Shown here piece after piece: positions 29,371-38,400 of a stretch of DNA of 64,000 nt (positions are counted from its first letter, which is position 1; each line of letters begins with the position of its first letter). The stretch is from Macrophomina tecta (lineage: Eukaryota; Ascomycota; Dothideomycetes; Botryosphaeriales; Botryosphaeriaceae). A model generated the notes under the pieces. It was not told the origin of the DNA and ran no database searches. It saw only the letters and a list, made by a program, of their open reading frames with translations. The DNA is taken from positions 1 through 64,000 of the forward strand of contig JAKSGN010000035.1 in assembly GCA_024180945.1 (NCBI GenBank). Reading direction: 5' to 3'. Made by a program: the position numbers and the translations under genes.

Positions 29371-29876
29371 CTAGCTTTAGCTAAATCTAAGCTATCTAGT
29401 AGTTAAATAGAATATACCCTATATCTAACTCCGGCGTCGTTAGTACGGTAAATCGTTACGTAGTGACTAGTTAATTACTAATAGAAAGCTAATAGATAAC
29501 TAAGAATTTATTCTTATACTCTACTATAAGTTACTTAACTGCGAATTAGTTACTCGTGTAGGTGCATGACTCGGCCTCTATAAGTCTATTACTAGTTATT
29601 AACTATAACTAGGTTAACCGCCTTCTTACCTAATATAACACACTCTTGGTTATTAAGTAGAAATTTATTAATATTCTATATACTACTAGCTATAATCTAG
29701 GTGTAATTAAGTGCTATTTTCGTTAATTAAGATAACTAATAGACGACTATAGTATTTAACTACCTAATATCTAGAACTGCTATAAAACTAGCTTCTACAT
29801 ATTATCTAGACTGAACTACGTTAATCGCTAGTAAGACTAGCCGTAAACTAGCTACTTACTACGAGTATCCAACACA
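29371..29876. other. RIP-mutated AT-rich DNA up to the GC boundary
   Basis: Moderately AT-rich DNA without a recognisable element or open frame. RIP-type composition stops abruptly near 29.88 kb, where GC-normal DNA with broken gene frames begins. Confidence 0.6.
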
Positions 29877-30717
29877 CTAAAGAAGAGCAATAAGAGACCT
29901 AAGGAATATATAGTCTAAATCGACGACTTGAAGGTATCGGTAGAGCCCCACCAACTTCTCCGGGACAATCAGCGCAACGAGGCCGTAGATGCCATCCTCC
30001 TCAAGCCTTACACTCTTTATATACGCGTCGAAGTCCATGTCGCGCCATCCAACCAGCGTGACGGCCATCTTCAGGATGGTATCTCTGCCGGTCTTATGGC
30101 AAACATCGTGATGGCGGTATAGAGGATAAGAAAGTCGACAGTCTGTCGTCGCAGGATGAGACTTGAAGTGCTATTTATCCCAACAATGGACCTAGAGGGA
30201 CAGGACATGCACTCTTTCGACGACTTAGACATTACGCACGCTGAAATAAGAAGAACGACTCCCCGCATACTAGAGCCATTCCTTGCCCTCCGAGGTGTTA
30301 CAACGGTCCGACCGTGTTCGGTTTCAGTCAGTGCTGTACGACTATTCGGCCAACCTCACGTCAACTAGTGGAACCACTTCCAGTCGACAAAAGGTACAGC
30401 AATAACCAGCCTTGTGGCTGGTCTGCCCCAACAACTCTATGTACAGAGGCGTGTTCGTAACACGAGGCTGGAAAGTCAACCTGTGGGTATCAAAGCAGCT
30501 GCCAGACCTATTCACCATAGTCGACATGACAAACTTCGCGCGAGGATTCGCCCAGACGATATCTGAAGTAGAGATGTCTAACGAGCCTCTCAGTGTGCAC
30601 CACCAACGGCTCTGGGAGGTCACTGTGGAAGCGCACTGCGCAGAGACGAATGACCACATGGCCTACTTAGACGCATGCAACCGGAAGCAGCACTTGGCGA
30701 AAAGGCTATTCTATTGA
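29877..30717 (+). pseudogene. Broken host gene of unknown family, split by a solo LTR
   Basis: On the plus strand a frame runs from about 29919 through an in-frame TAG (30120-30122) to 30295. A 167-bp LTR then interrupts it, and it resumes in phase at 30463 to a TGA at 30715-30717. LTR plus duplicated CGAGG is 172 nt. With these removed, the codons CTC CGA GGC TGG join without a shift (..FLALR-GWKVNLW..). The stop at 30120 fits CAG to TAG, a CpA change of RIP type. The C-terminal part (SVHHQRLWEVTVEAHC...) looks like ordinary protein but I do not recognise a family. The minus strand at 29877-30165 also has a protein-like frame (VGWRDMDFDAY), so strand assignment of the first 250 bp is uncertain. 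Confidence 0.5.
30296..30462 (+). repeat. 167-bp solo LTR with CGAGG target duplication
   Basis: Begins TGTTAC and ends GTAACA (6-bp inverted ends, TG...CA). It is flanked by perfect 5-bp CGAGG repeats at 30291-30295 and 30463-30467. A second copy of the same length lies inverted at 31595-31761. The sequence is GC-normal and little mutated. Its family is unlike both the gypsy and copia LTRs of region 1. Confidence 0.88.
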
Positions 30718-30787
30718 GACCGGCGGCTGATGTTGTGGCGTACACTCTCTCTGCATAATATGCGGGTATTAGAAATCTTCTGGCCTC

Positions 30788-30848
30788 CTGTCAGTCGACG
30801 CATTGACCACCGCGTCGACTGACAGTCGGCCTCCTCGCAAGCGAGGAG
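30788..30848. repeat. Two adjacent perfect hairpins
   Basis: 30788-30825 is a 14-bp perfect inverted repeat (CTGTCAGTCGACGC / GCGTCGACTGACAG) with a 10-nt loop. 30831-30848 is an 8-bp perfect inverted repeat (CTCCTCGC / GCGAGGAG) with a 2-nt loop. The second arm of the second hairpin is conserved in the decayed copy near 28480. They may be the structured end of a DNA transposon; that is inference. Confidence 0.7.
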
Positions 30849-30959
30849 CTCCCACCTCAGTGCAAAACCTAGCTTAATGCAAAACCAACCAACTCCATTT
30901 GAACTCCTTGCTATCTACCAGTCCACCCACCCCCTATTAATCCTCATTTTCACACTGTT

Positions 30960-31594
30960 TCTTACGCTTCTTAGCTACTCTCTTAGCTGCCTTCTTTATA
31001 CTAGTTAATAGCTTGTAGATTCGCCTATTATTTACCTCTAACCGCTTATGGATTTAAAGCTTCTATTACTTCTATATAGCTCTTCTCTTCCTCTTAACCT
31101 CTAGTTGTTATTTAGTTGACTTAATTCTACGTATATTCTCTATATAGAGTACTTGCTATTTGTAGTAATCTTTCTTAACTCCTACTTATACTACTTTCTT
31201 ACCTAACTAGCAGCTGACTACTCGGCTAGATTATATACTACTAGTACACCCGACTATGCTAATACAAGGCCACCCTTTATAAACTTCTTAAGAAGTGGTA
31301 GAACTAGCTTAGTTATAGTAAGTTAACAGCCTAGTGCCCAGAGTAATCTAATTATAAGTAGAGTACTTAGCTAGCTAGCGTTAACTATTAGTAGAGTAGC
31401 TAGTTAGCTTACTAATAAGCCGGCTTCTAACGTACGTACCTGCTCTACTACTACTTCTAGGTGCCAGGGCTTAATACTAGTAATCCTCTAGGTACTACAG
31501 ATCGTCTTCTTATTAAATATCTATTTACGGATCTATCTAAGTGCTAATAGAAAGTCGATTTTTAGTAAACTCGGTATAGCTAGTACGAGTAGCC
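30960..31594 (-). mobile_element. RIP-mutated fragment, possibly the 3' part of a pogo/Fot1-like DNA transposon
   Basis: A 635-bp AT-rich island inside GC-normal DNA. On the minus strand, ignoring stops, the end reads as a charged Lys/Arg/Glu-rich helical tail (about 30960-31100), as is common at the C-terminus of fungal pogo-type transposases. No DDE residues can be placed with confidence. It could equally be another mutated repeat. Confidence 0.3.
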
Positions 31595-31761
31595 TATTAC
31601 GAACACGCCTCTGTATATAGAGTTGTTGGGGCAAACCAGCCACAAGGCTGGTTATTGCTGTACCTTTTGTCGACTGGAAGTGGTTCCACTAGTTGACGTG
31701 AGGTTGGCCGAATAGTCGTACAGCACTGACTGAAACCCAACACGGTCGCCGCGCTGTAACA
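31595..31761 (-). repeat. Inverted copy of the 167-bp LTR
   Basis: Same length as 30296-30462 and nearly identical to its reverse complement. One end has TG changed to TA (TATTACGAACAC). The flanking 5-mers TAGCC and CCATC do not match, so this is not a clean single insertion. It sits exactly at the border between the RIP island on its left and a host-gene fragment on its right. Confidence 0.85.
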
Positions 31762-32290
31762 CCATCGGCAAGGCCAGAAGAAGCATGTCAAGGTGATCAG
31801 ACTCGAAGCTATGAATTCTGCCATCGACAGCTTTATGCTGCAAACCCAGAAGAAGAAGACCCAAACGAATGATTTGTTGTTGAAACCTCTCATTCGCAGG
31901 TATGACCAACCTCCCAACATACCATACCTCCCCCAGCTGGTTGGTCACGGCGGTGGTGAGAGCGCTGTCGATTATCATTTTGCGTCGCCCAGTCCGTCTG
32001 CTGAAAAGCACACTGTCGGAAGTGAGAGTGGGACAGGAAATTCTCACGGAAGCCCGGTGTCTCGTTCCAAGAGCTCTTATGAGGATGTGTTGGACCCGAA
32101 AAAGCACGGCGCCGCACTGTTAGTGAGAATTGATTAAGTTATACCCCAACAGGATGATAGCAGCGGCGCAGAAGATCACACAAGTTTCTACGAGCAATAT
32201 GGGGATAACAGTATGCTTGAGACATATGGTTGGCTTGGAAGCGTGCCGGAATGTCTCTCGTGGACTACGAGGTCTCTTTGGGAGCCTTAG
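31762..32290 (+). pseudogene. 3' fragment of an unrecognised host gene with an in-frame TAA
   Basis: A plus-strand frame enters from the LTR border and runs through ..HVKVIRLEAMNSAIDSF.. to a TAA at 32135-32137. It continues in the same frame (VIPQQDDSSGAEDHTSFYEQ...) to TAG at 32288-32290. The residue before the extension is RID, and CAA at the stop would give RIDQVIPQQ; CAA to TAA is a CpA change typical of RIP. The middle is Gly/Ser-rich (GHGGGES..., SESGTGNSHGSP), like a disordered tail. The 5' part of the gene is missing. No family recognised. Confidence 0.45.
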
Positions 32291-32891
32291 AGCACGAGAC
32301 TGAGGAGGCAGACACTGGTCACATAGCTTGAATTTCATCTAAGGCTCTCTAGAGGACATCTAAGGCTCATTATCTCTTATATAATTAGGTATATTGAATG
32401 ATTTGAAAGGACTCATAAAAGAATAATACGCGACCATTAAGGCAACCTACATGCATTCTTCTTCGCCTATCCCTTTCCTAATGGTGTTAACTTGCCACGG
32501 GGCTGAAGACCCCCCCTTGCTTTCCTTACACTAGGTGTACCGCCTTCAAGGCCTCCGCTTGTTCCAATCTTAGGCCATAGGACGGGAAAACACTACGAGC
32601 ATAGTTGGCCTCGGTTATAGCCATAAATGCAAGCTTATTATATTCTGTATATTGAGTTAAACCGGCGATGCGTGCTGGCGGTGCCGTGTCCGCTCTTAAG
32701 GTTACCGGTTGCGGCGTTGCTCAGAGACGCGGGATATAGTGCTGCAATAATACTTGTAGATGCTTTTCCCACGTGTGCTATAGAAAGAGGAAGTGGTTGT
32801 GCATCAATTTGGTGCGTTGCACTATATATATCAAATTTCAAAAATCCTTTCATCATACCTGCGAGTGAAGGACCACGTTCTTGACTACCTC
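32291..32891. other. Intergenic, no supported feature
   Basis: GC-normal DNA between the gene fragment and the tRNA gene. Only short overlapping frames, none with protein-like character. Confidence 0.6.
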
Positions 32892-32964
32892 GCCCGGCTA
32901 GCTCAATCGGTAGAGCGTGAGACTCTTAATCTCAAGGCTGCGGGTTCGACCCCCGCGTTGGGCT
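32892..32964 (+). tRNA. tRNA-Lys (anticodon CUU), intronless
   Basis: The 73-nt cloverleaf has a 7-bp acceptor stem (GCCCGGC with GTTGGGC, two G-U pairs), a 5-bp anticodon stem (TGAGA/TCTCA) and a CTCTTAA loop giving anticodon CTT at 32925-32927. The T arm is GCGGG-TTCGACC-CCCGC. The D-arm A box (TAGCTCAATCGG) and T-arm B box (GGTTCGACCCC) form the internal polymerase III promoter. It decodes AAG. All key bases are present and it looks functional. Confidence 0.97.
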
Positions 32965-32978
32965 CAATTCCCACAATC

Positions 32979-32982
32979 TTTT
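32979..32982 (+). terminator. Polymerase III T-run after tRNA-Lys
   Basis: TTTT begins 15 nt after the tRNA 3' end, the usual distance and length for fungal RNA polymerase III termination. Confidence 0.6.
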
Positions 32983-33894
32983 GTCTGGTGGGCGTCTGAG
33001 CCTGTGTGACTGAATTTTTTGCGCGAGAGAGGCACGCGTATGGCCCGAGCGCGGTATATGGGTAAGCGAAGACCGCAAGGAGTGCGAGAAAAATTGTTCT
33101 AGGGTGCGTGGCACGTTATTTTGGGCTAGGATAGCAAGTGACGGCGGAAAAGGAGCGTTGGCAGCGCTTAGTGTGCAAATTTAGGGAACCACATGGAAGT
33201 GAACGTTATTCTGAACCACGCGGGTACGACGCGCTGTGGATAGCTTACTCTACACTCTGTGAGAAGCAAGTAGAGAGACTAGGCTTTTCGTGGTTGGGAA
33301 CTGTTTGTGGGGTCATGCGTAGGCGAACTCCGAAACACCAAAAGCTCTCTCTCTGAGAAGGGCTTGACATTGCAGTAATAGCAAGCGCAGGGCTAAGTGA
33401 GCAATTGCAGCAATCTACACTGTTCCCAGATATACTGCATTAACAACAATATAACCCATCCGGACGTAACTGTCCAGGAAACCTAATTGCACTTACGTTT
33501 GGACGCATACTTCCACTTCCCACGAGAAATATACCCTGCCCTTCCTTAATAAAGGCATCTCCGTCTATATTTGGCCTATCATATAATGATGAAATTACTG
33601 TGGCGGTGCTTCTCTACGTTTGCAGAGCCGAGGTTCATTGCTTTTATCTTTCGTACTCCACCTTGGCCGACGTTCAGCCGTTAGCGCCACACTAACGGCC
33701 GTCCTGTTTAGCTTGCTTCCTTCACAGTAGCTACAACGTCATACTCATATCCAATGAATACAAGCACTCTGCGCAGCTCTTTGGATCCCTCTGCCGGTTA
33801 TAAAACACTTGCGCTCCCTTGCAGGTGCCGATGTAAACCACCTCCTTCTGAAGGTGGAATCCAAATTCATCTGGGCTCATGACACCGATTCTTA
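32983..33894. other. Intergenic, no supported feature
   Basis: GC-normal spacer between tRNA-Lys and the solo LTR. Frames of up to about 96 codons exist but have no domain, signal peptide or plausible splice structure. Confidence 0.55.
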
Positions 33895-34340
33895 TGTTAC
33901 GGCGCAGCCTTCACGGGGTCAAGAGGTTAGGGAAGAAGACAAGCGGGGCGAAGGTGCAATCGCAGAACGATTCCCTAAGCACGGGCCATACGGGTCACAT
34001 GACCCCCAGTTCAACTGTTCAAAGGCTTGGCGCTCTGAACTCATGAACTACCAGTTCAGACGTTCAACGGATCGACAGAATGAACCTCTGAACCACTAGA
34101 TTGTTTACACTTTCCTACTGTATATAAACCACACTCCTTAGATAGCTTTGACCTTCGTGGTCAACTTCAACAATAGAATTTGGACTCTATTGGTAACACG
34201 GCCTTCGCACGCAGTGCTCAGTCTCATCACGTGTTCGACTTGCTCTCACCCTCTTCTTGTACCCACTCAAGGAAACCCCTCGACAGGTTTTCTCCCTCTT
34301 TGGTGTTTGGATCCTTAGAGGTAGAGGCCCGCTCGTTACA
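33895..34340 (+). repeat. 446-bp solo LTR with TCTTA target duplication
   Basis: Begins TGTTACGGCG and ends GCTCGTTACA, flanked by perfect TCTTA repeats (33890-33894 and 34341-34345). A TATA-like GTATATAAACC near 34122 could be the old retrotransposon promoter; orientation is assigned from it. The final GAGGCCCGCTCGTTACA resembles the mutated ends of the gypsy LTRs (GAGGCTGCCGTTATA), suggesting a related family. It shows no RIP mutation. An internal GTAACA at 34193-34198 is not the end, because only the 34340 end carries the target duplication. Confidence 0.85.
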
Positions 34341-34345
34341 TCTTA

Positions 34346-35400
34346 CCAGCACTTTCTTCTTCTAATAGTTAATGATAGGTATCCCCCTCGTGAAATAAAC
34401 TGAGGCATCATCTAAGATGGCTCAGAAGGTGAGATAAAACTCGCTGTACGCGTTCTAGTCGATATGGTCTTGCTCTTCACCTTATGGTGTTCCTCCAATC
34501 GATCCCACATCGGCCTGCCCACAACGGATAAGTGGCAAGTAGTGTTGAAGATGCTATTAGTTTTCACTGCTGCCTACCCGCGTTTCACTTTCCCAGTGCT
34601 CATTTGCCATGAGCGGCACGGAAGCCCCTCCTGCCGATGTAGAGCTTGGAATTGGTCACTTTGCCCCTTGATTTTATATGAGCTGAATGCGCTGCGTTTC
34701 AATTCAAGCAACAATGGCCAAGAGCCACCAAATTCTACGTGCACTCCGCTGCATCAAGTATTTCCTAGCGCACAAACCATGCGCTGGAAACTCTTTTATA
34801 TAAACCTCATTGGACTTTACTATTTTGTGGTGGATGACTGGATAAAGGTACAGTTAATGTGTAGTTAGTGAAGCAGAAGTGCTGCTCTTCAAGTACCACC
34901 TTGTGAGTCGACATTTCAGTCCGCGTAACATAGGCAGCGGAAGCGCAGTGCTATTTTAGGGGGGAATCTGCAGGGTATGCGGAGCTCCATCATTAAGCAT
35001 GACAGATGTATCTCGTAGGGTAGAGAGAAGATTGAAGGAAACACTGGAGGATACATATCTACAGACAAACGAAACCCAAACGCAGGTTACTGAATGAATA
35101 ATGATTGTCAGCCAGAAATGGTGTCCGGCAGGACAGAAAGAAGAAAATTGGCCCCGCATGAACGAAACATCAACATTACCATTCCATTACAAGATATCCG
35201 CTTTTCGTTTCCCACTTCTGCATGTCGTATCCATCAACATCATCGTATATCCTAAAAACCCCTGCTTGTAAAAAAAAAAAAAATAAAAGAAGAGAAGAGA
35301 ACTGATCCCCCACCATCTCATCATCCAATCGGGATCCCCAAAAGATTGTACCCACCAGCCGCCGACGACGCAGACATCGCAGAAATTAGCTGCGAGGACG
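34346..35400. other. Downstream region of the giant gene; no supported gene
   Basis: Contains an A-rich tract near 35270-35290. A 134-codon open frame on the plus strand (34464-34868) has no features of a real protein. The 3' UTR of the giant gene presumably extends into this region from 35400 leftward. Confidence 0.55.
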
Positions 35401-38400
35401 TTATCGGAACAACCGTGAGCTCGTTGCCGTACTTGACCTCGTCACAGCCGACGACGTCGAAGGCGTACTGCTCGACCTTGTCACAGTCGCCAACGTCGAA
35501 GGCGTACTGCTCGAAAAGAGCGCAGAACTGGTCAGAATGGCAGCTGAGGCAGTGCTGCTGCCCAGTGATGACGAGACGAGGGCAGCGGACGATGAGGCAT
35601 AGACGGAAGAGGCGCTGCTACTATGGGGCGTCGTTGGCGTGGCGCTGCTGAGAGCGCTAGATGCGGAGGTGCTCAGGAGGGTAGCGAGCGTGCTGCTGCT
35701 GGACGAGAGTGCATGAGTACTACTGCTCAAGAGTGCTTCCGACGGGCTGCTGCTGGACGAGAGTGCATGAGTACTACTACTCAAGAGAGTTGCCAAGGGA
35801 CTGCTACTGGAGGAGAGTGCATGAGTGCTGCTGCTCAAAACGGCCGTAGGCGTATTACTACCACTCGACAAAGCCTCCAGCACACTGCTACTCGGCACCG
35901 CAACCGCCGCTTCACTTGTCGACAACACGCCATCGGGACTGTAATTCGGACCCAGCGATCCGCCACTGCTTGTCGCCTCGACGCTACTGCTCAACACAGC
36001 TTGGGCGACAGAAGATAAAGAGGGCGCAGGAGCGACGTACGCAGGTGCAGAAACGGCCGCTACGACAGAGGGGCTCTCGGAAGAGGGCAACGCTGAAGAA
36101 GTGGGGCTGCTCGGAGCGGAGAGCGGGGCACTGTTGCTTAGGAGAGGCGCGGGTGAGCTGCTGGGTGCAAGAGACGGAGTGCTGCTTAAAAGCTCCACAG
36201 GCGAGCTGCTTGAGGCGAGAGAATGGGTGTTACTGCTCAACAGCGCCGCTGAGGAGCTACTATCGAGATCATACAACGCACTGCTGATCGGCACCTCGGC
36301 CAGAGAGCTACTTGGCACAGCCTCTGGTGCACTGGCGCTTGAGAGTGTTGCTGCAGGGGCAGCACTGGACAGAGCGGCACTGCTTGCGTCTATGAGGTGA
36401 GAGGATGAAAGGTCGTAACTGGCTGCGGGCACCGTCGATGAAGCTGCAAGCGGCGCCAGCGTGCTCAGGACAGGCGCCGCGCTGCTGACAGCCGCAAGCG
36501 GCGAAAACGAGACCTCCGGCGTGGAGACCTGATACACATGTGATGTTGTAGCAGGGATATTTGCGGACGCTGAACTTGGAGAGGAGACGAGTGAGGAAAC
36601 GACAGCGGGCGCAGAAGAGGCCGCAGGCGCTGGGCCGAAGAGGCCGGGAAGGAGACTCTGAAGCACGTTGACGGGGGCGGCTGACGACGAAGGCAGGAGA
36701 TCACCGACAATGCTTGTCAGAGGAAGCTCGGCGGCAGAAGAAAGAGAACTGAGAGCAGGGCCTGAGGAGTATTCGCCAGCTGCTTGGGTTGAAGAGGGAA
36801 AGAGGCCCCCGAGAAGACTAGAGAATGGATTCGGGGCGGCGGATGAGGAGCCACCCAGCACTGAAGCTGCAGAGGAAGGGAACAGATCCTCAAGGAGATT
36901 CGAGAGGGCGGGTTGAAGGAGATCGCTAGGCAGTGCTGCTGAACTGGGCCCAAGAATCGGCAGAGAGGCACTTAATGAAACTGGGAGAGAAGCGCTCAGT
37001 TCCGACAGGAGCGCTACGCTTGGGGCCTCAGATAGAAGGTCGGAGATAGGAAGGCTTGCTGACAGTGGGGGAGATGCGGAGACGGGGACAGGCGCCGACA
37101 CCTCCGTAGGTAACGGCTCTGCAACACCATAAGATGAGGGCTCGGTTGGCGTCGCGGCTGGTGGGAAGAGGCTGCCCAGCAGGTTGCTCGTCAAGAGATT
37201 GGCAAGCTGGTCGCCAAGCTGAGACAGGGCGGAGGGCAATGCCGCAGAGTTCGTGAGAGCATTTTCGAGATCCGAGAGAGCTGAGTTGATGTGCGATTGC
37301 ACAGGGTTAGACGATAGGGTGCCAAGGTTTGACTGGAGCGCGGATAGGGCTGACGGCAGTGCAGCTGGATTTGTTAAGACGTCATCCAGGCCCGATAAGG
37401 CCGAGCTGATCGGGTTGAAGGGCAGTGAAGTGAGATCGTATGGAAGAGCTTCGGACGGGAGGGTTGCAGACGGCAGCTCCACAGACGGCAATACTTCCGA
37501 GGGGAGACCAATAGATGAAAGGCCGGCAGATGAGAGGCCGATAGACGGAAGAGCCGCAGACGAAAGATCCAAGGACGAAACCTGCGGCTGTAGCAGACTT
37601 TCCAACCCTGGCAGCAACGATGGCAAAGACTCTAGATCGTTCCCAATCTGCGACAAAGCCGAAGGCAAGACCGCCGGGTTCGTGAGCGCCTCACCGATGT
37701 TCGACAGGATCGGCTCAATGACATTCGACGGCAGTGCGGCCAACCCAGAGTCCACATTTGAAAGTACAGAGGGAACGGCGTTCGTGTTGGTAAGGAGGTC
37801 GCCGACGTCGGAGACCACGTGCGAGAGCAGCGATGGGACGGCGTTGGTGTTGGTAAGGAGGTCGCTGGCCTGCGAAACGAGCGTTGCGAGCGGGTTTGTC
37901 GGGACGGGTAGTGATGGGAGGCCAGTGAGTGGGGGGTAGATGTCGGTGTCAATGTCGCTGAGGCCTGGGAGGCCGCTGTCAAGAGAAGGCAAACTCGGTA
38001 CGGCGCTCGATGTGGCCGCGGCCAGGGCAGTGGGTGTGGACTGTCCGGGAAAAAGAGCCGAGAGCAGAGGTGCGCTTGAAAGCAGTTGTGAGGGTAGGAC
38101 ATCAAGTGAATTGCTGAGAATGGGGTTGAGCAAACTTTCTAGTGGGGCTAGGGCGCTGTATTCAATTGAAGGCAGGCTTGCTGGATTCAGATAACCGCCC
38201 CTGGATAGCGGCAACTGGCTGAGATCGACGCTGACGGGAAGCAAGGCCGACAGTGACGGCAACGGAGCTGACAGAAGGCTTTCAGGGTTCAACGAGCTGA
38301 GGTCGACGCTGGCGGGAAGCGATGCTGCAACAGAAGGCAGCTCACTTACAGCGGGAACTGGAGCGCTGCTTCCATAGTCTTCGTATCCTGTATTCGAGAA

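Noticed and set aside
34193..34198. GTAACA as the 3' end of the solo LTR starting at 33895
   Set aside because: Flanking 5-mers (TCTTA and CGGCC) do not match, whereas the end at 34340 gives a perfect TCTTA duplication.
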